NCBI GenBank assembly: GCA_003481775.1
Contig: QULU01000043.1
Coordinates: 1-37,096, forward strand
Source of the DNA: Clostridiaceae bacterium OM02-2AC
Lineage (GTDB): Bacteria > Bacillota_I > Bacilli_A > Erysipelotrichales > Erysipelotrichaceae
DNA: 37,096 nt
Direction: 5' to 3'
This document shows positions 15,280 through 24,060 of the stretch, one piece after another. Each line of letters opens with the position of its first letter. Within the stretch, counting starts at the first letter, position 1. Below the pieces are notes generated by a model. That model had not been told where the DNA came from. It worked only from the letters and a program-made list of their open reading frames with translations, and searched no databases. The position numbers and the translations under genes were made by a program.

Positions 15280-17617
15280 GCTTTACACGATCCCGTTCTT
15301 CTGATGCCTTTGCATCATTGAAACGGTCCACCGTACCTACCAGATATCCGGTAATACGACGTATTTTTTCAAATTTATATTCTTCCTCGCGTTCATCTCT
15401 GCCGCATTTTGGACAAACATGTCCTTCAATTACACCGCTGTAGCCACAGCATGGATCACGGTCTACCGGATGGTTGATGCTTCCGTAACCGATTCCCGCA
15501 TCCTTCATACAGCGAACGATGGATTCAAAGGCTTCCAGATTGTTTGTCGGATCACCATCTACTTCCACATAGGAAATGTGTCCTCCGTTTGTGAATTCAT
15601 GATAAGGAGCTTCTTTTTGAATCTTCTTAAATGCAGTTATGTGATAATATACCGGTACATGAAAGGAGTTTGTATAATAATCACGATCTGTAACCCCCGG
15701 AATAATACCATAGATTTTCTTATCAATTCGTGTAAATCTTCCGGACAGACCTTCTGCAGGCGTTGCAATCAGAGAGAAGTTCAGACCGTATTTTTCCGTA
15801 GCTTCATCACAGATTTCACGCATATGTCCAACGATTTTCAGACCGAGCTTCTGAGCTTCTTCACTTTCCCCGTGATGTTCTCCGATCAGAGCCTTTAAGC
15901 ATTCTGCCAGACCGATGAATCCAATGGTCAGTGTTCCCTGCTTGATGATTTCCTCCAGCGTGTCCTCCCAGCTCAGATTCTCACTGCCGATCCAGACACC
16001 CTGTCCCATCAGGAACGGAAAGTTTTTCACTTTCTTTCTACCCTGGATTTCCAGACGCTCCAGCAGCTGCTGGATAACGATTTCCATTTTCTCATCCAGC
16101 TCATTGAAGAAAGCAGCCTCATTGAAATCACCGTTTACAGCAACACCGTGCTTGATACCGAGACGTGGCAGGTTGATAGAGGTAAAGGAGTTGTTTCCTC
16201 TTCCTGTCGCGATTTCCGGACCGTTGATATTTCCCATAACGCGCGTACGGCATCCCATATAGGTTGTTTCTGTTTCCGGATGTCCTTCCTTGTAATACTG
16301 CTTGTTGAATGGTGCATCCATGAAGCTGAAATTTGGAAACAGACGTTTCGCAGACACACGCATCGCCAGCTTAAACAAATCGTAGTTAGGGTCCTGCGGA
16401 TTATAATTGATGCCTTCCTTAACCTTGAAAATCAGAATCGGGAATATCGGTGTTTCTCCATTTCCCAAACCTGCTTCCTGTGCCAGCATTAAGTTTTCAC
16501 TGATCAGTCTTCCCTCCGGGGTCATATCCGTTCCGAAGTTGATACTGGAAAATGGCACCTGTGCACCGGCACGTGAATGCATCGTATTCAGATTATGTAC
16601 AAAGGCTTCCATCGCCTGATAGGTTTTTCTTCTTGTGGCAACGTTTGCCTCTTTATAAGCGAATTTATTGATCAGCTCGATCTGTTCATCACCGAGTCCG
16701 AAGGTTTCCTTCAGCATGATATTCAGACTGTTCAGGAAGTTATCATCCATGATCATAGCAGCAGTTTTTCCTGATTCCTTTTCAACTGCCTTGAAAGCAT
16801 CCCTCACATCGGCATCCAGATTGATAAACAGCTCAAGCGCTTTGTTCAGATTGCTGATGTATTCCTTGCGGAAGGTCTTTGCAACACCCTTTGCCAGATA
16901 GAAATCAAAGGCAGGGATACTTTGTCCGCCATGCTGATCATTCTGGTTACTTTGAATTGCGATTGCTGCAAGTGCTGCATAGCTGGTGATATCCTGCGGT
17001 TCACGCAAATGTCCGTGACCGGTTGAAAAACCACCGTCAAACAACTTCTCCAAATCAATCTGACAGCAGGTCAGCGTTCCCATATTCATGAAATCCATAT
17101 CATGAATATGAATATCTCCGTTTTCATGAAGAGCTGCGTGCTGTGGATTCATCAGCTGACTCATACAGAATTCCTTAGATACAGCACTACCATACTGCAG
17201 CATGGTACCCATTGCCGTATTTCCGTCGATATTGGCGTTTTCACGTTTGATATCCGCATCATTGCTATCCGCAAATGTGATTTCCTCAATGGATTTCATC
17301 AGTCTTGTTTTCATGCTGCGGATTCTTGTACGCTCTGCACGATACAGAATATATGCTTCACTGGTTCTGGCATGACCGGTTTCAATCAATACCTTGATAA
17401 CTGCATCCTGCACATTTTCCACGGTTGGTGTTGTACCCTGGTATGTATTATTCAGAAGATTTACGACTTTCTCCGTCAGTATTTCCGCTGTTTCATAATC
17501 TGCTTTGCTGCCTTCCTCCTGTGCTACTCTGCTTGCCGCAAGGAAAATAGCTCTTGTGATTTTTTCCGGAGAGAAATGTATTTCACGTCCGTCCCTTTTC
17601 TTAATGCTAGTGATCAT
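15272..17617 (-). CDS. nrdD: anaerobic (class III) ribonucleoside-triphosphate reductase
   Basis: A 781-residue oxygen-sensitive enzyme that makes dNTPs from NTPs in anaerobic cells. It begins with an ATP-cone regulatory domain (about 1-95, ITSIKKRDGREIHFSPEKI). The catalytic barrel contains the HIHDMDF and TCCQIDLEKLFDGGF segments typical of NrdD. A zinc site near the end uses C723, C724, C735 and C738, and the glycyl radical site is about G757 in RRITGYLVG. NrdG follows with an 8-base overlap. A -10 box lies at 17729-17734, with an inverted repeat in the leader at 17653-17677. This gene indicates an anaerobic lifestyle. Confidence 0.96.
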   Translation of the reverse strand: MITSIKKRDGREIHFSPEKITRAIFLAASRVAQEEGSKADYETAEILTEKVVNLLNNTYQGTTPTVENVQDAVIKVLIETGHARTSEAYILYRAERTRIRSMKTRLMKSIEEITFADSNDADIKRENANIDGNTAMGTMLQYGSAVSKEFCMSQLMNPQHAALHENGDIHIHDMDFMNMGTLTCCQIDLEKLFDGGFSTGHGHLREPQDITSYAALAAIAIQSNQNDQHGGQSIPAFDFYLAKGVAKTFRKEYISNLNKALELFINLDADVRDAFKAVEKESGKTAAMIMDDNFLNSLNIMLKETFGLGDEQIELINKFAYKEANVATRRKTYQAMEAFVHNLNTMHSRAGAQVPFSSINFGTDMTPEGRLISENLMLAQEAGLGNGETPIFPILIFKVKEGINYNPQDPNYDLFKLAMRVSAKRLFPNFSFMDAPFNKQYYKEGHPETETTYMGCRTRVMGNINGPEIATGRGNNSFTSINLPRLGIKHGVAVNGDFNEAAFFNELDEKMEIVIQQLLERLEIQGRKKVKNFPFLMGQGVWIGSENLSWEDTLEEIIKQGTLTIGFIGLAECLKALIGEHHGESEEAQKLGLKIVGHMREICDEATEKYGLNFSLIATPAEGLSGRFTRIDKKIYGIIPGVTDRDYYTNSFHVPVYYHITAFKKIQKEAPYHEFTNGGHISYVEVDGDPTNNLEAFESIVRCMKDAGIGYGSINHPVDRDPCCGYSGVIEGHVCPKCGRDEREEEYKFEKIRRITGYLVGTVDRFNDAKASEERDRVKHG

Positions 17618-17652
17618 AGAATCCTCCTTAACCTAGAACAACGACAATAGAA

Positions 17653-17677
17653 AATACACGCGGCATTTACGTGTATT
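17653..17677 (-). promoter_or_regulatory. inverted repeat in the nrdD leader
   Basis: AATACACG at 17653-17660 is inverted as CGTGTATT at 17670-17677 with nine bases between. It lies between the putative -10 box and the nrdD ribosome-binding site. It does not match the usual NrdR box, so it may be a different operator or a leader hairpin. Confidence 0.45.
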
Positions 17678-17728
17678 CAGATTGTTTATGTTGTAGATGA
17701 ACCTTCATCTCTATTTGCTCTGTCATTT

Positions 17729-17734
17729 ATTATA
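17729..17734 (-). promoter_or_regulatory. candidate -10 box of nrdDG
   Basis: TATAAT is read on the minus strand about 112 bases upstream of nrdD. The -35 position is not recognisable, which suits a regulated promoter. Confidence 0.4.
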
Positions 17735-17761
17735 CCTCAATTTCAGTGTTTGTGGGACTGT

Positions 17762-17801
17762 AAATGCTTTTTTTTATTTACATGAAAAAGTGAAAGCATT
17801 T
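17762..17801. repeat. imperfect hairpin upstream of nrdDG
   Basis: AAATGCTTT at 17762-17770 is inverted as AAAGCATTT at 17793-17801, and the A/T-rich middle pairs partly. It could be a weak terminator or simply AT-rich symmetry. Confidence 0.35.
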
Positions 17802-17838
17802 TTCTTGCTGTCTTTCGTCCATTTACGTGAAGTTAAAT

Positions 17839-17875
17839 AAAAATATCTGTGATATGCGAATCAACAGATATTTTT
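17839..17875 (-). terminator. terminator after the two-component operon
   Basis: A perfect 12-base inverted repeat, AAAAATATCTGT at 17839-17850 and ACAGATATTTTT at 17864-17875, has T-runs on both strands. It can end leftward transcription from the histidine kinase gene and insulate nrdDG. Confidence 0.75.
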
Positions 17876-18040
17876 ATATTATATGAAAACTGCTTGTGAT
17901 TATTATGTAACATGTATTCCAGCCTTGTACTTCCATACCTGCTGTATTCGCGTATGTCCTATGTGCTTTTGTATGCGGCATGATGTTGAAGCAGGTAGAA
18001 TAGCAGCCCTTCCTTAGAAATGTTATACACATAATAGCAT

Positions 18041-19681
18041 TCAATCCGTCGTTTCGCTTTTGCTGTAAGGCAGTGAGAACCAGAAGGTACTTCCTGTTCC
18101 TTCTTCACTTTGCACGCCGTATTCAGCCTTATGAAGCTCCAGAACAGCCTTGACAATGCTCAATCCCAGACCGCTGCCAACGCGGGAGCGTACATGTGTC
18201 TTATCCACCTTGTAATAGCGTTCCCAGATATACGGAAGCTTATCCTGTTCGATACCCGGACCGTGATCAATGATTTCTATGCGTACCCTTCCCTGCTCGA
18301 GCAGCTGCCGTACGATAACCTGATGATCCTCTCCGCTGTAATTGATGGCATTGTTGATCAGATTATAAATAACCTGATCAAGTTTGATTACGTCTCCCTG
18401 AACCATGACATCTTCCTGATACTCAAAGCGAATATCATACTCATCCTGCTTTAGAAGAGTTTCATAGCGTTGGATGATGCTGCGTATCTCCTCCGTCAGA
18501 TTCATAGAAACTGCATGCAGCTCCTGTACACCTGCCTGCAGCTTGGAAAGATCCAGCATATCGTTTACCAGATTGGTCAGACGTTTTGTTTCATCGATGA
18601 TGATTTGTACATTCTCCGGTGTATTTTCGCCGGGAATATCCCGCATAACCTCGCCGTATCCGCTAATCATCGTCAGCGGTGTTCGCAGGTCATGACTCAT
18701 ATTCGCAATCAGCTCGCGTCGCAGATTCTCCACCTTGCTAAGCTCTCTGGAAGCATAATTCAGCGTATTGCTCAGTTCCTCGATTTCCAGATACCCCTTC
18801 CCGCTGAAGGCAACATCATACTGTCCTGTCGCAAGTGTTTTCGCTCCATTGTTTATGGATATGATCGGGCGTGCTATCTTTCTTGAAAGATAAAAGGCAA
18901 GCAGGAGTGCAACGACAGTCAATATTGCCGCAATGATGATAAACTGTGTTTTGATCGTTTCAATCGTTGCATATACCGGTGTCAGCTGTGCATTGATCAC
19001 ACTGATTTTCATATGTGAATTACTTCCCGTAACCACACTGATGTAGGTCATATTCTGCACACCCTTGGAAATTTTCATATTCTGTTTATTCCTGCCGCCA
19101 TCTTTGATATCCGATGAAAGCCGGGAAGGAAATGCCTCCGGACGCGGTATCATGAGTCCTTCCTTTGTCAAAGAAAAACGGAAGGATTCAAAGGGTACCT
19201 CCACCTTGGCAGTATCCTCGATCAATCTGGAAGCAATTCCATCCTTCTTCGACAGAGCTTCCCTCTTCAGTTCATCGATTACATCTGCATGAGCTGCATA
19301 GCTGGTAGACTTGCTGAGCATACATTTGCCGTCGCTTTCATTTCCCATGATGGGATCCTTGCTTGTATCCTCATCATAGACAATGACACAGAAGTCCCCG
19401 TTGCGGGAAATGTTTGAAATTTTCGTTTTATAGGTATCCGTATCCAGCGAGCCGTCCAACTTCTGCGTAATGACTTCATTTACTTCGTTGGCAGCCCTTT
19501 TCACGGAATTGGATTTGATAAACATATAGAAATTTTCCAGAAAAAATACCTGAAAAAACCAGAGTACCGCAATGATAATGACAATAAAGAACACCAGTGT
19601 TACAAAAATCTTCCACTTGACGCTGATTGGTTTACGCTCTTTATGGTGAACGCCTGCCATTTGCTTATTTTTCTGTTTCAA
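18041..19681 (-). CDS. membrane sensor histidine kinase
   Basis: A 546-residue sensor kinase paired with the response regulator just upstream. Membrane segments lie at about 24-47 and 246-265, enclosing a ~200-residue extracellular sensor domain that I do not recognise. A HAMP domain follows (about 266-318). The phosphoacceptor is H330 in ANMSHDLRTPLTM. The ATPase carries N-box NLINNAINYS (440-449), G1 IDHGPGI and G2 VGSGLGLSIV. The listed start is a TTG inside the end of the regulator gene; an ATG at 19660 gives a protein seven residues shorter and may be the real start, as neither has a strong ribosome-binding site. The signal and target genes are unknown. Confidence 0.9.
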   Translation of the reverse strand: MKQKNKQMAGVHHKERKPISVKWKIFVTLVFFIVIIIAVLWFFQVFFLENFYMFIKSNSVKRAANEVNEVITQKLDGSLDTDTYKTKISNISRNGDFCVIVYDEDTSKDPIMGNESDGKCMLSKSTSYAAHADVIDELKREALSKKDGIASRLIEDTAKVEVPFESFRFSLTKEGLMIPRPEAFPSRLSSDIKDGGRNKQNMKISKGVQNMTYISVVTGSNSHMKISVINAQLTPVYATIETIKTQFIIIAAILTVVALLLAFYLSRKIARPIISINNGAKTLATGQYDVAFSGKGYLEIEELSNTLNYASRELSKVENLRRELIANMSHDLRTPLTMISGYGEVMRDIPGENTPENVQIIIDETKRLTNLVNDMLDLSKLQAGVQELHAVSMNLTEEIRSIIQRYETLLKQDEYDIRFEYQEDVMVQGDVIKLDQVIYNLINNAINYSGEDHQVIVRQLLEQGRVRIEIIDHGPGIEQDKLPYIWERYYKVDKTHVRSRVGSGLGLSIVKAVLELHKAEYGVQSEEGTGSTFWFSLPYSKSETTD

Positions 19682-20345
19682 AGCGATAGCCTACTCCGCG
19701 CAGCGTAATAATCAAACGGCTGTAGTCCTGCAGACTTTTTCTCAGCAGCTTAATATGCGTATCCAGCGTCCTGTCATCCCCATAGAAGTCATACCCCCAT
19801 ACATCATGAATCAGCTGCTCTCTTGTCAATGCGATTCCCTCATTGCGTACCAGATAAAATAATAGAACGTATTCCTTCGGTGACATCTCCTGCTCTTTAT
19901 CATCAATGAAGACCTTGCGCGCTGTAAAATCTATTTTCAGACCCTCATAGGTATAGATATCCTTTTTCTTCGCATTTACATCTCCATGATACCGTTTTAA
20001 AATGGCACTGACGCGCATCATCAGCTCCTTTGGAGAAAACGGCTTCACAACATAGTCATCGATACCGATTTCAAAGCCATGAATTCTGTCATACTCCTCT
20101 CCTCTTGCGGAAAGCATTATAACAGGGGTCTGTACCTCCTTACGGATTTCCTTTACAGCAGAAAAACCATCCAGATTCGGCATCATGATATCCATTATGA
20201 TCAAATCATAATCCGCCCGCTTACATTTTTCAATAGCGTCCATGCCATCCACTGCTTCTTCGATTTCATGTCCCTCGAATTCACCGTACTTACGAATCAT
20301 GCTTCTGATTCGTTCCTCATCGTCTACAACCAACAGCCTGCTCAT
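19665..20345 (-). CDS. OmpR/PhoB-family response regulator
   Basis: A 226-residue two-component DNA-binding regulator. The receiver domain has acidic pair D8/D9, phospho-acceptor D52 in IIMDIMMPNLDG, and K101 in VVKPFSP. The C-terminal winged helix includes MSPKEYVLLFYLVRNEG, TREQLIHDVWGYDF and the RTLDTHIKLLRKSL recognition segment, ending with GVGYRFE. The ATG at 20345 follows AGAGGTG, with a TATAAT at 20364-20369 upstream (no clear -35). It precedes and is coupled to its partner kinase. Confidence 0.95.
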   Translation of the reverse strand: MSRLLVVDDEERIRSMIRKYGEFEGHEIEEAVDGMDAIEKCKRADYDLIIMDIMMPNLDGFSAVKEIRKEVQTPVIMLSARGEEYDRIHGFEIGIDDYVVKPFSPKELMMRVSAILKRYHGDVNAKKKDIYTYEGLKIDFTARKVFIDDKEQEMSPKEYVLLFYLVRNEGIALTREQLIHDVWGYDFYGDDRTLDTHIKLLRKSLQDYSRLIITLRGVGYRFETEK

Positions 20346-20363
20346 GTTATCACCTCTACCTGT

Positions 20364-20369
20364 ATTATA
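20364..20369 (-). promoter_or_regulatory. candidate -10 box of the two-component operon
   Basis: TATAAT is read on the minus strand 19 bases before the start codon of the response regulator. The -35 region is weak. Confidence 0.4.
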
Positions 20370-20409
20370 ACTTGAAACACATACCCTTATGTGATGATTT
20401 TATGAATAT

Positions 20410-21105
20410 TCAGGGAAAATACCAGTAGGTAATCCTTTCGTCGGTAATCATTCCTGCTTTTTTCTGAAGCTGGATACTGGCAATATTATCCTTTACAATT
20501 TCTCCATAGGGCAATCTGCCACGCTCCAGCTGTTTACCGATCATCACCTGCTCCAGAGCCACAGCAAGCCCTTTTCTTCGCCATTTGGGGTGAACCTCCA
20601 GAATACCTATACTCTCCTGCTCATGAACACCGATACATCCGCACAGCTCATTCCCATAAAAAGCCCCATACATTCCATCCTTTAGACATTCTCCGATATA
20701 CTGTTCATTTGCCAGAGATTCCATAGAATGCCGATACAATGCAATAATATTCTGTGTATGCGATGCATCCAGTCGCTTTATCGCGAAGCCTTCCGGCAGA
20801 GCTACAGCAGGGGGCTCAGCCTTTACATAAACACAATGAACACACTCCAGCTCGCAGTGCAGTCTTCGCATTGATTTCAGCCATGGGTCCGTATAGGTAT
20901 CATGAGCAACCAATATAGGAAACTGCTTTGGTAGATGCTCTACGATTTCTTTACCTGCCTGCTCATCTGCTGCGGCGCTATATAGAATCTTTGAAATTCT
21001 TCCCTGTAGAAGCAGTGCAGTTTCTGTTTCATATAATACCTTACCACCTGCATTTCTACATTGCAGCATGTCTGCATACAGGCAAGGCTTCTGTGTAAGC
21101 TTCAT
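20410..21105 (-). CDS. GNAT-family (FR47-like) N-acetyltransferase
   Basis: A 231-residue acetyltransferase. The acetyl-CoA site is visible as GILEVHPKWRRKGLAVALEQVM (motif A, RRKGLA), followed by the VKDNIASIQLQKKAGM segment typical of motif B in FR47-like GNATs. The N-terminal ~120 residues form a second, poorly conserved half, as is common in this subgroup. ATG 21105 is chosen because AGGAGATG lies just upstream; longer frames start inside the preceding terminator. The substrate is unknown. It follows the tmk-holB-ricT-rsmI group but is separated from it by a terminator. Confidence 0.82.
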   Translation of the reverse strand: MKLTQKPCLYADMLQCRNAGGKVLYETETALLLQGRISKILYSAAADEQAGKEIVEHLPKQFPILVAHDTYTDPWLKSMRRLHCELECVHCVYVKAEPPAVALPEGFAIKRLDASHTQNIIALYRHSMESLANEQYIGECLKDGMYGAFYGNELCGCIGVHEQESIGILEVHPKWRRKGLAVALEQVMIGKQLERGRLPYGEIVKDNIASIQLQKKAGMITDERITYWYFP

Positions 21106-21120
21106 TATGACATCTCCTTT

Positions 21121-21149
21121 TAAAAAAAGAGTCGTGCTCAGACTCTTTT
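21121..21149 (-). terminator. terminator after rsmI
   Basis: AAAAGAGTC at 21125-21133 pairs with GACTCTTTT at 21141-21149 across a seven-base loop, with a T-run on the minus strand. It starts at the rsmI stop codon. Confidence 0.85.
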
Positions 21150-22006
21150 CAACATAAACCGTGGTATTGCTTATAAATTTCATTCTTGCTAAGTCCGCGC
21201 TCTCTTGCGACACGCTTAATAGCCTCATTGGTCGTCAGACCTTCTTCGATATAGGAATTAATCTGTTCATGAACAAGCGGCATAGCAGAAACTTCTCCCG
21301 GATCTCTGGCTTCTCTGGAACCCTCCATAACGATCACCATTTCACCCTTGAGCTCATCTGTAATCTCCATAATTTCCTCGATGGTGCCTCTTAAAAATTC
21401 CTCATGCTTTTTCGTAAGCTCACGTGCCAGACAGATATTGCGGTTGCCCAGCACCTCAAGACAGGAAGCAAGCATCTTTTTCACACGATGCGGTGCTTCA
21501 TAAAAGACCATGGTAAACGGATAATATTTCAATTCGTACAATTCGCGAATCCGTTCCTTTTCACCGGACTTCAAAAAGCCGTAGAATAGAAAATGTCGGG
21601 TGTCCATACCGCTGGATACCAGAGCATTCAGCATCGCATTGCTTCCGGATATCGGCACGACATTAAAGCCTTCCTCAATCACCTTCTGTGTTACAACACA
21701 GCCCGGATCACTGATCAAAGGATAGCCGGCATCACTCACAAGAGCGATGTCCTGTCCCTGCCGCAGCAGCTCCAAAAGACCGTTTGCACTTTGAGCCTCA
21801 TTATGCTGATGATGGGAAATCAGTCTGGTATGAATACCGAAATGAGTCAGCAGCTTCAGTGTATTTCTGGTATCCTCCGCTGCAATTACATCGACAGACT
21901 CCAGTATTGTCAATGCTCTTGGCGTCATTTCCTGCAGATTTCCGATTGGCGTCGCTACTACATACAGAGTTGCTTTATCGTTTTCAAAGCTCTTTTGTCG
22001 ATTCAT
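21149..22006 (-). CDS. rsmI: 16S rRNA (cytidine1402-2'-O)-methyltransferase
   Basis: This 285-residue SAM-dependent methylase modifies C1402 in the ribosomal decoding centre. The N-terminal LYVVATPIGNLQEMTPRAL, followed by IAAEDTRNTLKLL, LVSDAGYPLISDPG and VPISGSNAMLNALV, are signatures of the RsmI/tetrapyrrole-methylase family. A C-terminal helical segment (GLTTNEAIKRVARERGLSKNEIYKQYH) is typical. ATG 22006 with AGGTG is preferred to the GTG nine bases earlier. It ends the tmk-holB-ricT-rsmI group, an arrangement known in Firmicutes. Confidence 0.95.
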   Translation of the reverse strand: MNRQKSFENDKATLYVVATPIGNLQEMTPRALTILESVDVIAAEDTRNTLKLLTHFGIHTRLISHHQHNEAQSANGLLELLRQGQDIALVSDAGYPLISDPGCVVTQKVIEEGFNVVPISGSNAMLNALVSSGMDTRHFLFYGFLKSGEKERIRELYELKYYPFTMVFYEAPHRVKKMLASCLEVLGNRNICLARELTKKHEEFLRGTIEEIMEITDELKGEMVIVMEGSREARDPGEVSAMPLVHEQINSYIEEGLTTNEAIKRVARERGLSKNEIYKQYHGLC

Positions 22007-22015
22007 TTTATTCAC

Positions 22016-23086
22016 CTACCGATCAGAGAAATCTATATCCGGCCACAATTCCTTAAAGGATAAAAACTGTACATCCTCTTTATTTTCAATCTTCACCTGC
22101 TGAAGCAGTACATTCATACTGGTAATGCGGTACCGGCTGCCCTTGTATTCAATCTGGGAATTCATTTTCGGCAGACCCTCACGCAGTCGCTTATACTGAC
22201 TGTCTTCAAATTTCAGACAGCACATCAGCTTACCACACTGTCCGCTCAGCTTTTGAATATTCAATGCCAGCAGCTGATTCTTTGCCATATTGATGGATAC
22301 AACATCAAAGTCATTCATAAATCTGGAACAGCACGTTTCCATTCCGCAGGTACCCAGACCGCCAATGATTTTTGATTTATTACGGGGACCGATTTGACGA
22401 AGCTCAATGCGGCATTTAAAAATACTTGCCAGCTCCTTGAGAAGCTCACGGAAATCCACACGCTCATCTGCAACATAAACAAAGATGATTTTACTGCAAT
22501 CCAGCGTATATTCCGCCTCAATCAGATTCATATCCAATCCGAGCTTACGGATACATTCTGCACAGATTTCCATAGCCTTAGCGGCTTTTTCTACATTCTC
22601 CTGTGCCTGCTTTAAATCCCGCTCCGTTGCTTTGCGGGTAATTGGCTTAATTTCCATACCGTTGGATAAAAAGGTTTCTGTTTCCTTAACAATTTTTCCT
22701 AGCTCCAGACCACGAATCGTTTCGACAACCACATCATCGCCAACCCGATACTCATCCACATCCGTACCAAAGGTATAGATTTTTTTGGAATCCTTGAAGG
22801 ATACAAATGCGATGTATTTATAAACTCTGCCCTCCGGCTTGCGTTCATTGTGATTTGGCTTTTTATGCTCAGGCTTTTGTACAGGCCTTTGTTCCTGCTT
22901 CAATTCCTTCTTTACTTCCTGTCGCGTATCTTTTGCTTCCGGCTTCATATTGGGTTTCCCATCGTGCTTTGAATGATGCTTCATATCCCGTTTCTGATCA
23001 AAGCCTCTGTCGTGATGCTTTCTTTTATCCTGCTTCTGATTCGGATTTCCTTTTGAAATCCCGTTTTTTTCTTCCGCTTGATTCAT
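22016..23086 (-). CDS. ricT: PSP1-domain protein RicT (YaaT) with a Lys/His-rich N-terminal extension
   Basis: A 356-residue PSP1-family protein. In B. subtilis, RicT forms an Fe-S complex with RicA/RicF that aids RNase Y-mediated RNA maturation and sporulation control. Cysteines CGMETCC and CGKLMCC are in the expected places. The core begins around residue 88 (YKYIAFVSFKDSKKIYTFGTDVDEY). Before it comes a low-complexity tail of about 85 residues rich in Lys, His, Gln and Glu, which is absent from the short B. subtilis protein as I recall it and might bind RNA. It overlaps holB by four bases. The yabA gene that often follows is absent. Confidence 0.92.
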   Translation of the reverse strand: MNQAEEKNGISKGNPNQKQDKRKHHDRGFDQKRDMKHHSKHDGKPNMKPEAKDTRQEVKKELKQEQRPVQKPEHKKPNHNERKPEGRVYKYIAFVSFKDSKKIYTFGTDVDEYRVGDDVVVETIRGLELGKIVKETETFLSNGMEIKPITRKATERDLKQAQENVEKAAKAMEICAECIRKLGLDMNLIEAEYTLDCSKIIFVYVADERVDFRELLKELASIFKCRIELRQIGPRNKSKIIGGLGTCGMETCCSRFMNDFDVVSINMAKNQLLALNIQKLSGQCGKLMCCLKFEDSQYKRLREGLPKMNSQIEYKGSRYRITSMNVLLQQVKIENKEDVQFLSFKELWPDIDFSDR

Positions 23087-24060
23087 GTTGTCACCTCTTT
23101 CATTCTGTACAGCATCTGATCAACGAGCAGCTGCAGGTTGACCGAACGCAATAATGTATCTTTGGTCTGCATGAGAATTTGCAGAATTGCTACCATATCC
23201 ATATTCTTTTTCTGATATTCCTTCAACATATTCTGATACCAGGTATCCGATTGCCGGCTGCTGCCGCGCAGACAGTCACGGAAAAATATAGAAAGCATAT
23301 CAAGCAGATACACCATCGCCTGCTTTCCATACTTTTTCTGCTTTGCGGGAAAGCCTTCCACCTGCAGAAACAGCAAAGCATCGTAGGGGGAGGAAAGATA
23401 ACGCTCCAGCATTCCCTTCATCAGAAAGCGGGCATGCTGATAATCTTCACTTTCCGCTGCTTCCAGAATTTCTGACTTCTGCCGGATCATGCTGCTTAGC
23501 AGATAGGCATCCAGCACCTCCAGCTCCTCCTGTACAGCCGCATAGCACTGTGATGCGCGCAATGGCGTAAAGGGGATATTCTGACAGCGGGATATAATGG
23601 TTGGAAGGACTCTGTCCAGCTGCTCCACTATCAAAATCGCAATCATATCACTGCCTGGTTCCTCCAGAAACTTCAACAGAGAATTCAATGCATCCGGTGT
23701 CGCATTTTCCGCATGATCCAGTACATATATTTTCTTTCCGGTTTTCTCAAGACCGGTTTTTGCGAATGCATGCTGCAGCTTCAGGATATCATCCTTCTTA
23801 ATGGAAACACTTGTTCCATCCAGATATATCATATCGGCATATTCGTTGTGTGCAACACGCTCGCAGGTATCACATACCTCGCAGGCAAACCCTGATTCCT
23901 TGCATACCAGACTCTGGGCCAGCAGGTAAGCTGTTTCTTTTTTGGGTGTACCGCTGGGACCGCTGAACATATAGGCATGTGCAAGACGGTTATGCTCCAG
24001 CGCATTTCGTAAGGTGTGATATACCACCGGCTGCTGTTCTCTTAGAATATCTTTAAACAT
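23083..24060 (-). CDS. holB: DNA polymerase III delta' subunit
   Basis: A 325-residue clamp-loader subunit that helps place the sliding clamp on DNA. The AAA+ fold is visible in YMFSGPSGTPKKETAYLLAQ, a zinc module with Cys in CKESGFACEVCDTC, the sensor region NALLKFLEEPGSD and SRCQNIPFTPL. The P-loop reads GPSGTPKKE where the standard is GxxGxGK[ST], so ATP binding is probably lost, as in E. coli delta'. It starts eight bases inside the end of tmk and overlaps ricT by four, so the cluster is tightly coupled. Confidence 0.93.
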   Translation of the reverse strand: MFKDILREQQPVVYHTLRNALEHNRLAHAYMFSGPSGTPKKETAYLLAQSLVCKESGFACEVCDTCERVAHNEYADMIYLDGTSVSIKKDDILKLQHAFAKTGLEKTGKKIYVLDHAENATPDALNSLLKFLEEPGSDMIAILIVEQLDRVLPTIISRCQNIPFTPLRASQCYAAVQEELEVLDAYLLSSMIRQKSEILEAAESEDYQHARFLMKGMLERYLSSPYDALLFLQVEGFPAKQKKYGKQAMVYLLDMLSIFFRDCLRGSSRQSDTWYQNMLKEYQKKNMDMVAILQILMQTKDTLLRSVNLQLLVDQMLYRMKEVTT

